From Nakamurella aerolata (lineage in GTDB: Bacteria > Actinomycetota > Actinomycetes > Mycobacteriales > Nakamurellaceae): DNA of 64,000 nt. This document shows, in pieces, positions 29,652 through 39,590 of this stretch (position 1 is the stretch's first letter; each line of letters begins with the position of its first letter). Location: assembly GCF_013002705.1 (NCBI RefSeq), contig NZ_JABEND010000012.1:53072-117071 (forward strand), given 5' to 3'. The position numbers and the translations under genes were made by a program. The notes beneath the pieces are model-generated. The model was not told the DNA's origin. It was given only the letters and a program-made list of their open reading frames with translations, and made no database searches.

Positions 29652-31897
29652 TGCCAGTAGTTCCACACTGCGCCCTGAGCCAGGCCGTTGTCGCTGACAT
29701 TGCGGATCTGCCGGGGGTTGACCAGCACCAGGTCGGCGCCCTGCGTCAACGGCAGCCCGACCGCATCGGCGGCCAGCTGCTTGTCGATCTGAGTCGCCAG
29801 ACTCTGCTCTTGAGCGGAGCTTGCAGCCACCATCAGCTTGTCCAGCAAGGCGTCTGCGGCGGACGAAGAGTAGTTGCCCCAGTTGAAGGCACCGCCGGAG
29901 CGGAACATCGGAACCGCGCTGCTCGCCGTACCCCCGGCGAAACTCCAACCGGACACCCCGGCGTCGTATCCGGCGCGGTCGACCGCCTTGCTGTAGAAGT
30001 TCTGCTCGGGCAGCAGCCGGACGGTGAACCCTGCGGCAATGGCGTTCTCGGCGATCAACCGCAGCTGTTGCTCGCGCCTGCGGTCGCCCGGCAGGAACAT
30101 CAGCCGCACCGCCGGTGCCTTCACCCCGGCCTGCGCCAGCAGCTGTTTCGCCCTGGCCGGGTCGCCCTTCGACGGCCAGCTGCCGGAGCCGTTACCGCGG
30201 GCCACTGCCGGGTACCCGGGGGCGAGCGGCGACATCACGTAGGAATCGATAAGCCCGTTGCCGAGGTCGCCCTCGATACCGGCGCCCTTGGCCGGTGCTT
30301 GCATGGCGGCGAGGCGTTCCCGTGGCACCGCCGCCAGGAAAGCCCTGCGGACCAAGGCCGCCTTCTTCGCCCCGGCAGCACCGCCACCGTAGGTCTTCGC
30401 GGCGAACGGCCCCTGGTCCTGCACCAGGTAGAGCTGCCGGAAGCTGTCCGCAGGGTAGGCGCGGGCTTTCACCCCGCCGAGCATGGCGGCAACATCGCTG
30501 TCCTGACCGAGTACGGTCTGGCCGAACGACAGCTCGCCGTTGCTCACCGCCTTTGCCGTCGCCGGTCCGTTGCCGGACTGGACGATCCGCAGCAGCACCT
30601 TCCGCACCGACGGACGCGGCCCCCAGGTGTACTTCGGGTTCGCGGTCAGCTCAAGCTGTTTCGCGTCCATCTTGGTGAGCTGGTAGGGACCAGCGGTGAC
30701 CCGAAGGTCGGCCGGAGGCAGCTTTCCCGGGGTGATGGTGAACGCGGCGTTCCATACATTCGCTACCTTGGCCAGCCGCCCCAGCGCGGCAGCGTCCTTG
30801 GGGTTCTTACCGAGCGCCTGCACCGTGGAGACCAACGCGGCAGTCGCCTTGGCCGCCGACTTCTCACCGAAGGCCCGTTTGGCGACGACGTGCGCCGGTA
30901 CCGATGGCCGCGAGAACGACTCCGCGATGTTGGCATGGGGCTTGGCGTACTCAACCGTCAGCGACTTCGAATCCTTCGACAGGGTAGGAACTTTGCTGGC
31001 GTACCCGGTCGTCATGCCGTCGGAGTCGAACACCGGGGTGTTCTGGGACTTGATCGTGCCATTGTCGTCGTACTGCAGGGTGCCGCTGTCCAAAGCGTTG
31101 GTCCGCGCCGCCCAGTCCAGCAGCAGATCGGCAGCCGTGACCGCGGTGCCGTCGCTCCAGGTCGCCGCGTCGGCAACGGTATAGCGCACGGTGTAAGGGT
31201 TTTGCCGGGTGACGGTGCAGCTGACGAAGCCGGTGTTGTCGATCAGCTGCCGCCGGTCGTCGTAGAAGGCGCCGAGCGGGGTGATCAGGTGCTGCAGTTG
31301 CAGGGTCGGGATCGAGTACGTCGAACCGACCGATCCGTTCAGTGAGCGCGGCGTGTCGTTGATACCGATCGTCACCGCGCCGGCGGCAGCCGCCGGCGCC
31401 GAAAGCTGCTGTGGGCTCCGCGGAGTGCCGCAGCCCTGAGTCGGCGCGGCCGCGGGCACCTTCGGTGCCGCCGCAGCGAACACCGGCAACGTGCCGGGGT
31501 CGGCGGCGGCACCGGCGGTCCGCGCAGTGGTGGATGCTGCTGACTCGGAATCGGCGGCGCCGGAGGCGGCACCGGCAGCTGCACCGGTGCCCGGCCCGGA
31601 GCCGGCACCGCTGCTGGCGCGCGACTCGCCGGTTGCCGGGGAGCTGCTGCCCGCGGCGGATTCCGGCTCAGAGTTCGGTGCGGTGGAGGACCCTGCCGTC
31701 CCTGCACCGGCAGCGCCGGCTCCCGATGTCTCGGCGCCGGGCCCATGCGGCCCGGTGCCGGTGGGCGTTCCCAGCGCGGTCGGATTCGGTTGGGCGGCAC
31801 CGTCAATGGTGCTGGTGCAGCCGGCCAACGCCAGCGCTGCCCCGGTCAGCGCGGTCACCAACTGCCGGTTGGCCCGGCGTGCTGCTGTGCTGCCCAT
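29633..31897 (-). CDS. Family 5 solute-binding (LpqW-like) lipoprotein, first of a pair
   Basis: 754 residues from the ATG at 31897 (gggagagg upstream); a GTG at 31918 would add seven. Signal helix plus lipobox ALAGC (Cys near 27), then about 130 residues of Gly/Ala/Ser/Pro linker. The domain then shows GINDTPRSLNGSV, VRYTVADAATWSDGTAVTAADL, YQLTKMDAKQLELTANPKYTW and a C-terminal WNYWQWAVPR. Same family as the downstream gene, which it overlaps, so they are likely co-transcribed and may work together. 102 bases separate its start from the typA stop. Linkage to typA favours an LpqW-type role in lipoglycan synthesis; the GT87 enzymes at 42.8-45.5 kb would fit that. Transport binding protein is the alternative. 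Confidence 0.8.
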   Translation of the reverse strand: MGSTAARRANRQLVTALTGAALALAGCTSTIDGAAQPNPTALGTPTGTGPHGPGAETSGAGAAGAGTAGSSTAPNSEPESAAGSSSPATGESRASSGAGSGPGTGAAAGAASGAADSESAASTTARTAGAAADPGTLPVFAAAAPKVPAAAPTQGCGTPRSPQQLSAPAAAAGAVTIGINDTPRSLNGSVGSTYSIPTLQLQHLITPLGAFYDDRRQLIDNTGFVSCTVTRQNPYTVRYTVADAATWSDGTAVTAADLLLDWAARTNALDSGTLQYDDNGTIKSQNTPVFDSDGMTTGYASKVPTLSKDSKSLTVEYAKPHANIAESFSRPSVPAHVVAKRAFGEKSAAKATAALVSTVQALGKNPKDAAALGRLAKVANVWNAAFTITPGKLPPADLRVTAGPYQLTKMDAKQLELTANPKYTWGPRPSVRKVLLRIVQSGNGPATAKAVSNGELSFGQTVLGQDSDVAAMLGGVKARAYPADSFRQLYLVQDQGPFAAKTYGGGAAGAKKAALVRRAFLAAVPRERLAAMQAPAKGAGIEGDLGNGLIDSYVMSPLAPGYPAVARGNGSGSWPSKGDPARAKQLLAQAGVKAPAVRLMFLPGDRRREQQLRLIAENAIAAGFTVRLLPEQNFYSKAVDRAGYDAGVSGWSFAGGTASSAVPMFRSGGAFNWGNYSSSAADALLDKLMVAASSAQEQSLATQIDKQLAADAVGLPLTQGADLVLVNPRQIRNVSDNGLAQGAVWNYWQWAVPR

Positions 31898-31999
31898 CTC
31901 GCCTCTCCCGCTGCCCACCGGCGCGGTGCTCGCCGCCCTGCGTGAGCGCCGCGTCGGCGCCGGCGCTGGCGGTGTGCTCTCGGTAGCTGCTTCTTGGGT

Positions 32000-33928
32000 C
32001 TATTTCTTGGCGCGTGAGCGTGCCCTGGCCCGCTCGGACGCGTTCAAGATGATCTTACGGATCCGGGCCGACGTGGGCGTGACTTCGACACACTCGTCGT
32101 CGGCGCAGAACTCAAGGGACTGCTCGAGACTCAGCGCTCGCGGCGGGATCAGGTGCACCAGCTCGTCGCCGGTGGCCGAGCGCATGTTGGTGAGCTTCTT
32201 CTCCTTGGTGATGTTGACGTCCATGTCGTCGGCGCGGGAGTTTTCGCCGACGATCATGCCCTCGTACACCTCGGTGGTCGGCGGCACGAACAGCGTGCCT
32301 CGCTCCTGCAGCGAGAACATCGAGTACGGCGTCGCCTTGCCCGCCCGGTCGGCGACCAGTGAACCCGTTGGGCGGGAACGCATCTCGCCGGCCCACGGCC
32401 CGTAGCCGTCGAACAGGGCAGAGGCGATCCCGGTGCCGCGGGTTTCGGTGAGGAACGCGGTGCGGAAGCCGATCAGCCCGCGCGAGGGCACGTGGAACTC
32501 CAACCGGATCCAGCCGGTGCCGTGGTTGGTCATGTTTTCCATCCGGCCCTTGCGCACCGCCATCAGCTGAGTGAGGGCGCCGAGGTACTCCTCGGGAATG
32601 TCGACGGTGAGCCGCTCGAACGGTTCCTGCAGCTGCCCGTCGATGGTCTGGGTGACCACCTGTGGCTTGCCGATGGTGAGCTCGAAGCCCTCCCGGCGCA
32701 TGGTCTCCACCAGAATGGCCAGCGCCAGCTCGCCGCGGCCCTGTACCTCCCAGGTGTCAGGACGATCGGTGCTGAGCACCCGCATCGAGACGTTGCCGAC
32801 CAGTTCGGCGTCCAGCCGCTGCTTGACCTGCCGTGCGGTCAGCTTGGTGCCGCCGTCGCGGCCGGCCAGCGGCGAGGTGTTGATGCCGACCGTCATCGAG
32901 ATGGCAGGTGCCTCAACGGAAATCGGCGGCAACTGCTTGGGATCGTCAGGGTCGGCGAGGGTTTCGCCGATGGTGATGTCGGCGATGCCGGCGACGGCGA
33001 TCAGGTCGCCGGCGCTGGCCTGCTCCACCGGCACCCGCTCCAGCGCGTCGGTCATCAGCAGCTCGGAGATTTTGGTGCGGGCACTGGTGCCGTCGGCCTT
33101 GATCCAGGCGACCTGTTGGCCCTTGGTGATGGTGCCCTCCACCACCCGGCACATGCCGATGCGGCCGAGGAACGGCGAGGCGTCGATGTTGGTGACCTGC
33201 GCCTGCAGCGGGGCGCCGGGGTGGTAGGTGGGCGCCGGGATGGTGTCCAGTAGCACGTCGAACAGCGGGTCGAGGTTCTCCGAATCGGGGGCGCTGCCGT
33301 TCGCCGGCTTGGTCAGGCTGGCCTTGCCGGCCCTGCCGGAGCAGTAGACGATCGGGAACTCGATCTGGTCGTCGTCGGCGTCCAGATCGAGAAACAGCGC
33401 GTAGACCTCGTCGATCACCTCGTCGATGCGGGCGTCGGGGCGGTCGGTCTTGTTGATGGCCAGCACAACGGGGAGCTTGGCCTGCAGGGTCTTGCGCAGC
33501 ACGAACCTGGTCTGCGGCAGTGGCCCCTCGGAGGCGTCGACCAGCAGCACAACGCCGTCCACCATCATCAGTGCCCGCTCCACCTCGCCGCCGAAGTCGG
33601 CGTGCCCAGGCGTGTCGACGATGTTGATGGTGAGATCGCTGACGCTGCCGTCCGGGTGGCTGTGCCGGCGCTTGACGGCGGTGTTCTTCGCCAGGATGGT
33701 GATGCCCTTCTCCCGCTCCAGATCGCCGGAGTCGAGCACCCTGTCGGCAACGTCCGCGCCCTCCCGGAACGCCCCCGATTGCCACAGCATGGCGTCCACC
33801 AGGGTGGTCTTGCCGTGGTCGACGTGCGCGACGATCGCGACATTGCGTAGGTCGGAGCGCTCGGCGGTGGCGCCGGCGGCAGCTGCCGGGTCGCCGGCGG
33901 CGGTGGCGGTGTCAGGTGTTTCGGGCAC
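32000..33928 (-). CDS. typA: Translational GTPase TypA/BipA
   Basis: 642 residues, the usual TypA length. GTP-binding motifs: AHVDHGKTT (G1, about 35), EREKGITI (G2), VDTPGHADFGGEV (G3), NKTD (G4). Domain II and the EF-G-like domains III/V follow, then the TypA-specific C-terminal region with basic tail (RARSRAKK). The sequence GEMRSRPTGSLVADRAGKATPYS is typical of TypA. It is a ribosome-binding GTPase important in ribosome assembly and in stress or cold. The GTG start at 33928 has agga upstream. The first 24 residues are an Ala/Thr-rich extension that may not all be translated. Same strand as the two lipoproteins downstream. Confidence 0.97.
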   Translation of the reverse strand: MPETPDTATAAGDPAAAAGATAERSDLRNVAIVAHVDHGKTTLVDAMLWQSGAFREGADVADRVLDSGDLEREKGITILAKNTAVKRRHSHPDGSVSDLTINIVDTPGHADFGGEVERALMMVDGVVLLVDASEGPLPQTRFVLRKTLQAKLPVVLAINKTDRPDARIDEVIDEVYALFLDLDADDDQIEFPIVYCSGRAGKASLTKPANGSAPDSENLDPLFDVLLDTIPAPTYHPGAPLQAQVTNIDASPFLGRIGMCRVVEGTITKGQQVAWIKADGTSARTKISELLMTDALERVPVEQASAGDLIAVAGIADITIGETLADPDDPKQLPPISVEAPAISMTVGINTSPLAGRDGGTKLTARQVKQRLDAELVGNVSMRVLSTDRPDTWEVQGRGELALAILVETMRREGFELTIGKPQVVTQTIDGQLQEPFERLTVDIPEEYLGALTQLMAVRKGRMENMTNHGTGWIRLEFHVPSRGLIGFRTAFLTETRGTGIASALFDGYGPWAGEMRSRPTGSLVADRAGKATPYSMFSLQERGTLFVPPTTEVYEGMIVGENSRADDMDVNITKEKKLTNMRSATGDELVHLIPPRALSLEQSLEFCADDECVEVTPTSARIRKIILNASERARARSRAKK

Positions 33929-34117
33929 AGTCGGTGACGCTCCTGCTTGGTTCTGCTTAGTGGTCCGCTGCCCGAGCGAGCCTCGGACGGCGCCGTGCCG
34001 GGCGGTGAGGGTGCGGCGCGGGCACCTGCGAACTTACCGGGGATCGAGCGACCTACCTATTCGCGCCGATTCCGGCCGACTGCAGGGACGGGCCGGCGCC
34101 AGGCGCCGACGGACCGG

Positions 34118-35011
34118 TCACCTGGTGGGATCGCGCGGGTCGACGACCGGCTTGTCCTGCACGATCGCCGGGCCGCTGCTGCCTTGATCGGTGGCGGTTG
34201 CCGGCGCGGTGAACTCGCCGGCCTGGTCCACCTGGGTCGGGTTGAGCACCCTGGAAAGGAAGGTCTTGGTGCGCTCGTGCTGCGGGTCGCCGATCACCTG
34301 GTGCGGGCCGCCCTGCTCGACGATGAACCCGTCGTCCATGAACACCACCCGGTCGGCGACGTCACGGGCGAACGCCATCTCGTGCGTCACCACCATCATC
34401 GTCATGCCCTCGTCGGCCAGCGACCGCATCACCGCGAGCACGTCGCCGACCAGCTCGGGGTCGAGTGCCGAGGTCGGCTCGTCGAACAGCATCAGCGACG
34501 GCGACATGGACAGTGACCTGGCGATCGCCACCCTTTGCTGTTGCCCGCCGGACAGTTGAGCCGGGAACGATGCCTCCCGGCCGGCAAGGCCCACTCGTTC
34601 CAGGTTCTTCCTGGCAACCTGCTCGGCCTCGGACTTGCTGCGGCGCAACACCTTCCGCTGGGCAACGGTGAGGTTGTCGAGCACGTTCAGGTGCGAGAAC
34701 AGGTTGAATTGCTGGAACACCATGCCGATATGCCGCCGCACCACGTCGATCTCGCAGTCAGGGTCGGTGACGTCGGCGCCGTTGACGACAATGGTGCCGG
34801 CGGTGGGCTGCTCCAGTAGGTTCACGCAGCGCAGCAGCGTCGACTTGCCCGATCCCGACGGCCCGATGATGCACACCACCTCGCCGGCGGCGACGTCGAG
34901 GTCGATGCCCTTGAGTACCTCGAGCGCGCCGAAGTTCTTCTTCAGGCCGTTGATCGAGATGGCCGCGTCGCCGGTCGGGGCCGGCTCGGACCCGGTGTGA
35001 GCTGTTGCCAT
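34118..35011 (-). CDS. Polar amino-acid ABC transporter ATPase
   Basis: 297 residues from the ATG at 35011, which shares one base with the permease stop (TGATG). Walker [10 protein letters not shown] (about 50), Q-loop VFQQFNLF, signature LSGGQQQR, Walker B LMLFDEP, and the H-loop VVTHEM. The pattern of GlnQ/HisP-type importers is clear, including [12 protein letters not shown] 45-residue Ala/Thr/Asp tail after the ABC domain is non-standard. With the permease and the binding protein upstream it forms a complete importer for a polar amino acid such as glutamate or glutamine; the exact substrate is not clear. Confidence 0.95.
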   Translation of the reverse strand: MATAHTGSEPAPTGDAAISINGLKKNFGALEVLKGIDLDVAAGEVVCIIGPSGSGKSTLLRCVNLLEQPTAGTIVVNGADVTDPDCEIDVVRRHIGMVFQQFNLFSHLNVLDNLTVAQRKVLRRSKSEAEQVARKNLERVGLAGREASFPAQLSGGQQQRVAIARSLSMSPSLMLFDEPTSALDPELVGDVLAVMRSLADEGMTMMVVTHEMAFARDVADRVVFMDDGFIVEQGGPHQVIGDPQHERTKTFLSRVLNPTQVDQAGEFTAPATATDQGSSGPAIVQDKPVVDPRDPTR

Positions 35012-35799
35012 CAGCGCGCCCTCGCATGTCGTCGTTCCAGCCGCCGCACCAGCCAGGACAGCGGCAGCGTGATGCACAGGTAGAGCAGCGCGACCACGGT
35101 CAGCGGGGTCACGCTGGCCAGCTGATTGATGTTGCTCTGCCCCAGCTTTGTCAGTTCGTACTGCTCGATGGTGACCCCGATGGTGTACACCAGTGACGAA
35201 TCCTTGACCAGCAGGATGATCTCGTTGGTGAGCGGCGGGATGACGATGCGGAATGCCTGCGGCAGCACGATCGTCACCATGGTGCGCATCGGCGACATGC
35301 CGAGCGTCCGCGCCGCCTCGACCTGACCCTTCGGTACGGCCTGGATGCCGGCCCGCAGCGTCTCCGCCATGTACGCCGCAGCGGTCAACCCGAGGCCGAT
35401 GGCGACCATCTGCCAGGTGTCCAGCCGAAAGCCGGGGAAGGCGCGGGGTATGCCGAACGCGATGATGATGAGCACGGCCAGCGCCGGGAGCCCGCGGAAC
35501 AACTCGATGTACACCATGGCCACCGCCCGGTACACCCTGATGGAGCTGAGCCGCATCAGCGCCAGCACGATGGCCAGCGTGAATCCGAAAACGAATCCCA
35601 ACGCGGTGTACTGCAAGGTGTTCAGCAGCCCGGTGGTGATCACCCGCGGGAACATCTGCCTGGCGACGTCGATGTTGAACCACGACCTGACCAGCGTCGG
35701 CCAGTCGATGATCAGCGCAAGAATCACCACGACGACGAGGCCGATCAGGTACTGCACGCCGCGGAAGGCGCGGGCCCGCTGGCGGCGGGTCATCGGCAT
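35011..35799 (-). CDS. Polar amino-acid ABC transporter permease
   Basis: 262 residues from the ATG at 35799 (ggag 7 bases upstream); the frame extends 33 codons further without a better start. Five or more hydrophobic helices. The cytoplasmic coupling loop [23 protein letters not shown] matches the EAA motif of HisM/GlnP permeases. Single permease gene, so it probably forms a homodimer. Stop and ATPase start overlap by one base. The binding protein gene ends 194 bases upstream, so the three genes are likely one transcript. Confidence 0.94.
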   Translation of the reverse strand: MPMTRRQRARAFRGVQYLIGLVVVVILALIIDWPTLVRSWFNIDVARQMFPRVITTGLLNTLQYTALGFVFGFTLAIVLALMRLSSIRVYRAVAMVYIELFRGLPALAVLIIIAFGIPRAFPGFRLDTWQMVAIGLGLTAAAYMAETLRAGIQAVPKGQVEAARTLGMSPMRTMVTIVLPQAFRIVIPPLTNEIILLVKDSSLVYTIGVTIEQYELTKLGQSNINQLASVTPLTVVALLYLCITLPLSWLVRRLERRHARAR

Positions 35800-35993
35800 G
35801 GCTGCTCCGATCCGGTGGGCGGCAACGGTTTTACTCACGCTTGTCTGGCATTGCCTGACGCTCGTCTGGCTCTGGTCCGGCGCTGGTCCGGCGCTCAACT
35901 GACGCGAGTGTCGACGGCGATGACATGGCGCCGACGGCGGAACGGCCGCGGCACCGGCGTCCGGCCATCACAGCGGCCGGACGCCGAGCCGGC

Positions 35994-37052
35994 TCACTTC
36001 GGCGGTGCGGCGCCGATCCACTTGGCGTAGCTGGCGTCGTAGCTGCCGTCGCTCTTGGACGTCGCCAAGGTGGCGTTCACGGTCTTGGCGAGCGCCTCGT
36101 TGCCGAGCTTCATTCCGAAACCGTACTGGTCGCCGGATTTGATCTCCTCCACCGCTTTGACGGTGGACCCGTTGTCCTTCACCAGCTTTGCCAGCACCGG
36201 GACGTCGTTGACGACACCGTCGACCTGGCCGGTGAGAATGGCCTGGCTCTGCAGGTCGAAACCGGTGTACTCGACAACCTCATAACCGAACTCGTCCTTG
36301 TGGGCGTTCAGGTAGTCGAGGCCGGTGGTGCTGGCCTGGCCGCCGAGCTTCTTGCCCTTGAGGTCAGCGAGGGTTTTCGCGGTGCTGTCCGACGGGACCA
36401 CCAGCGAGAAGTTGGCGTCGAAGTACGGCTCGGAGAACAACATCGCCTTCTGCCGCTCCGGGGTGATGGTCATGCCGGCGGCGGCGATGTCGCACTTGCC
36501 GGAGGCGGTGGCCTCGCCCGACTTGATGCCCTCGAACGGGGTATCGATGACGGCGGTCTGCACGCCGAGCTTCTTCGACACCATGTCCATCAGATCGATA
36601 TCGAATCCGACCACCTCGCCGTTGACGTCGGATTCGAAGGGCTCGAACGGCAGCGTGGTGCAGACGGTCAGCTTGTCCGGTGCGATGAGGGCCTGCTTGG
36701 CGGCATCGACGGTGGCCTGGTCGACCGTCCCGCCCGCCGCTGCGCCGCCGGAACCCGCGGCGCTCGCCCCGCCGGACGCGGCCGCGGCACTGCCGCCGGC
36801 TGCGCTCGCCCCGGCAGCCGCCCCGCCGGAACCCGCCGCGCTGGCACCCGCGGCGCCGCCGGCGTTGGTGCCGGAAGCGCCGGCGCCACCGCCGGTGGTG
36901 GTTTCGGCAGGGGCGGTGTCGGTGCCGGCAGAACCCGTCCCGGAGTCCGATCCGCAGGCGCTGACGCCCAGCAGCAGTGCGGCGCCGGCGGCGAGCAGCC
37001 CGGCCCGCATGGTGCGGCCTCGCAGGCGAATGTTGGTGGTGCTGTCGGTCAC
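35994..37052 (-). CDS. Amino-acid-binding lipoprotein (family 3 solute-binding protein)
   Basis: 352 residues. Signal helix and lipobox VSAC (Cys33), then about 75 residues of Ala/Gly/Ser/Thr repeats, an unusually long tether. The mature domain begins with LTVCTTLPFEPFE and has GEVVGFDIDLMDMVSKKLG, TPFEGIKSGEATASGKCDIAAAGMTITPERQ and FSEPYFDANFSLV, typical of GlnH/HisJ-type proteins. Partner of the permease and ATPase that follow. The 194-base gap before the permease holds no recognisable gene; it may carry a processing site or attenuator that raises binding-protein yield. Confidence 0.93.
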   Translation of the reverse strand: MTDSTTNIRLRGRTMRAGLLAAGAALLLGVSACGSDSGTGSAGTDTAPAETTTGGGAGASGTNAGGAAGASAAGSGGAAAGASAAGGSAAAASGGASAAGSGGAAAGGTVDQATVDAAKQALIAPDKLTVCTTLPFEPFESDVNGEVVGFDIDLMDMVSKKLGVQTAVIDTPFEGIKSGEATASGKCDIAAAGMTITPERQKAMLFSEPYFDANFSLVVPSDSTAKTLADLKGKKLGGQASTTGLDYLNAHKDEFGYEVVEYTGFDLQSQAILTGQVDGVVNDVPVLAKLVKDNGSTVKAVEEIKSGDQYGFGMKLGNEALAKTVNATLATSKSDGSYDASYAKWIGAAPPK

Positions 37053-37300
37053 GTCGACTCCTCAAGGTCGGCGGGTCGGTTGACCCGCTGCTGCATCGTC
37101 CGCGGCGGTTCGGGGTGTCCGTTGTCGCCGGGTTGAAGCGCGGCCGGCGACGCCGAAACGCGTCGCTGCCGATGGGGCATCGTCGCATGCCCAGCCGCGG
37201 CGTCGGATGACATGTCGATAACGAAGCGGCGCCGGGCAGTGCTCGTGTGCGACGGGAGCTGGACCGCCGGCGTCGTCCGGTGCCCGACTATCGGTACAGG

Positions 37301-38218
37301 TCAGCGCGAGTGTTCGGCGCCGCGCTGGGCGGCGGCGCGCAAGTCGGGCAGCAGCTCCCGGTCGGCCGGCAGCCACTCCAGCGTGTCGAGCTCGGTCGCC
37401 GCCACCCAGCGCAGCTCCGCGTGCTCCAGCGGCTCGGGTCGCTGGCCGGCGCCCAGAGCAAGCTGATAGCAGCGCAGCACCGTGGCGCCCGGGCCGCCCG
37501 CCGGCACCGGCGTCGTTGGTGGCGCTGCCGGCGCCGGGCTCAGGACGATCTCGTCGCCGAGTCGGCGCCGCACGGCGACGTCCACCCCGAGCTCTTCCCG
37601 CCATTCCCGCGCCAGCGCCGTCCGCTCGTCCTCGCCGGTGTGCACCTTGCCGCCGGGCAGCTCCCAGGCGCCCGGGTGCCGGGGATCGTCGGCGCCTCTG
37701 CGGGCCACCAGCAGCCGCCCGTCCCCGTCGAACAGGGCACCGGCGACCACCACAGACGGCTCCCTCGCCACCAGCGTCACCACGCCGAGCAGCAGCGAAC
37801 CGGCGCGGATGACCCGTCGACGCAGCACCGCCGTTGCCGCCGCCGGCAGCGACGGCGACAGCACATCCACCCTGGTGAGCACGCCGGACCCGGTTGCGGT
37901 GGCGTGCACGCTGATTTCCACCGGCCGCCCGCCGATCGAGCTCAACGTGGGCAGGCCTTGGTCGGAATCGGTCGGCTGCAGCGACACCCGGAACGCCTTG
38001 CCGGCGCCTTCTCCCCCGGTGCCGGGCCGCCGCAGCGACCCCGGCCACCAGCCCTGCCAGCGCAGCAGGTCACCGTCGGCCAGTTCGGTGGCGGGGGCGC
38101 CCAGCAATCGGCCCCCGGCTGCCCTGATCGCCCGCCGCCAGGTGGCGCCGCTGCGCAACGCGGACTGCACCGCGGCCAGCGGCGCATCGATGACCTCGGC
38201 GGTCCGGATGATCAACAC
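37301..38218 (-). CDS. NUDIX hydrolase with an SRPBCC-like N-terminal region
   Basis: 305 residues from a GTG at 38218, chosen because the longer frame (to 38506) is Arg/Pro-rich and unlike protein; the exact start is uncertain and no strong SD is seen. The C-terminal half has a complete Nudix box, GGKVHTGEDERTALAREWREELG, read as G-x5-E-x7-REUXEEXG, near residues 195-217, in a MutT-like setting (LLVARRGADDP, WELPGGK). The N-terminal 150 residues (TAEVIDAPLAAVQSALRSG) look like the start of a START/polyketide-cyclase fold. It may hydrolyse an oxidised nucleotide or another nucleoside diphosphate derivative; substrate unknown. Confidence 0.8.
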   Translation of the reverse strand: MLIIRTAEVIDAPLAAVQSALRSGATWRRAIRAAGGRLLGAPATELADGDLLRWQGWWPGSLRRPGTGGEGAGKAFRVSLQPTDSDQGLPTLSSIGGRPVEISVHATATGSGVLTRVDVLSPSLPAAATAVLRRRVIRAGSLLLGVVTLVAREPSVVVAGALFDGDGRLLVARRGADDPRHPGAWELPGGKVHTGEDERTALAREWREELGVDVAVRRRLGDEIVLSPAPAAPPTTPVPAGGPGATVLRCYQLALGAGQRPEPLEHAELRWVAATELDTLEWLPADRELLPDLRAAAQRGAEHSR

Positions 38219-38471
38219 CCAGCCAGCTTGCCAAAGCCGTGTCTGGCCCAGCACCACCGCGCCGGCCGTGCGGGCACCGCTGGACAGGCGCGGCGGCCTC
38301 CGCCGGCCCACTCTTCGCCGATCGCTCGTCGCAGGTCGCTCTTCGCAGGCCAATTCATCACCTGCTGCAGCAGTGCCCGATTTACGCCCGCTGCGTCCAG
38401 AAATCGGCCGCTGGCGCAGCGTCTGATGAATCGGCAGTCGGGCAGGGCCAGTTGCCACAGCCGGGGGCCGG

Positions 38472-39590
38472 CTACCCTTCGCCAGTGGCGGGCGGCAGCG
38501 CGGCAACGCCGCTGGAATCCACCCGCAGAGTGAGATGGGTGCCGCGCGGCGGCAGGTCTCTGGACAGCGCCTGCGCCGTGACCGGGCCGGAGGATCCGGC
38601 GAGCTCCACCGTCGCGCGGACGGCGTCCGGGCTGGGCCGTGCGCTCAGCACTGTCCCGGTGACGGTGCCGGCCGGGTCGGCCGATAGCGCCGCCGGGCGC
38701 AGCGCGACGGGCCCGTCGGGCAGCCCGGCAACACCGTGCCCGGCCGGCAGCACGCTGGTGTAGCCGATGAAGCGGGCCACCCACTCGTCGGCGGGATGGG
38801 TCCAGATCGCTTGCGGCGCACCGGTTTGCACAATGTGCCCCGAGCACATCACCGCAACCGAGTCGGCGATGGCGAAGGCCTCACCCTGGTCGTGGGTGAC
38901 GAACAGCGCGGTGGCCCGCTCGCGCTGCAGGATCTCGCGCAGATCGACCAACAGTCGCGAGCGCAGCGCCGCGTCCAGCGCGGCCAGCGGCTCGTCCAGC
39001 AACAGCAGCCGCGGTGACGGCGCCAACGCCCTCGCCAGCGCCACCCGCTGCTGCTGACCACCCGACAACGAACCGATGCGCCGGTCGGCCATCCCCGGCA
39101 GGCCGACAACATCAAGCAGTTCGTCGACCCGGCGCCTGATCCCGGCGCGGTCGCGGCCGGAACGGGCCAGCCCGTAGCCGATGTTGCCGGCCACGGTGCG
39201 GTGCGGAAACAGCATGCCGTCCTGGAACATCAGGCCGATGCCGCGCTTGTGCACCGGCAGCCGGGACAGCTCGACGGTGCCACCACCGGCCGTGCCGGTA
39301 GCGCCGGCCGACGCGGCGGCCGGTTCGGTCCAGTAGATGTGGCCGGCGGCAAGAGGTTCCAACCCGGCCACCGCACGCAGCAGCGTCGACTTTCCGCAGC
39401 CGGAGGGGCCCAGCAGGGCCAGCACGGTCCCCCACGGCACCTGCGCGCTGACCCGGTCGACGGCCGTCACCGGGGCGTCGCCGCGTTTGGCGCGCGGGTA
39501 CCGGACGGTCACCTCGTCGATCGCCAAACCTGCCGGGCGATCACGGCCGGCTCCGGGCGAGGGTACACCGGGAGAATCTTTGCGGCGCAT
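38472..39590 (-). CDS. thiQ: Thiamine ABC transporter ATPase
   Basis: 372 residues from the ATG at 39590, sharing one base with the permease stop (TGATG). Walker A GPSGCGKST, Q-loop LMFQDGMLFPH, signature LSGGQQQR, Walker B LLLLDEP, H-loop VTHDQ. The C-terminal 100 residues hold a TOBE-like regulatory domain, giving greater length than E. coli ThiQ, so it also resembles FbpC/PotA-type ATPases. The TPP riboswitch on the same unit points to thiamine or its precursor. Confidence 0.9.
   Translation of the reverse strand: MRRKDSPGVPSPGAGRDRPAGLAIDEVTVRYPRAKRGDAPVTAVDRVSAQVPWGTVLALLGPSGCGKSTLLRAVAGLEPLAAGHIYWTEPAAASAGATGTAGGGTVELSRLPVHKRGIGLMFQDGMLFPHRTVAGNIGYGLARSGRDRAGIRRRVDELLDVVGLPGMADRRIGSLSGGQQQRVALARALAPSPRLLLLDEPLAALDAALRSRLLVDLREILQRERATALFVTHDQGEAFAIADSVAVMCSGHIVQTGAPQAIWTHPADEWVARFIGYTSVLPAGHGVAGLPDGPVALRPAALSADPAGTVTGTVLSARPSPDAVRATVELAGSSGPVTAQALSRDLPPRGTHLTLRVDSSGVAALPPATGEG

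Noticed and set aside
34118..35683. 521-residue version of the ABC ATPase
   Set aside because: The first 220 residues are a shadow of the permease gene in another frame; the ATG at 35011 is coupled to the permease stop.
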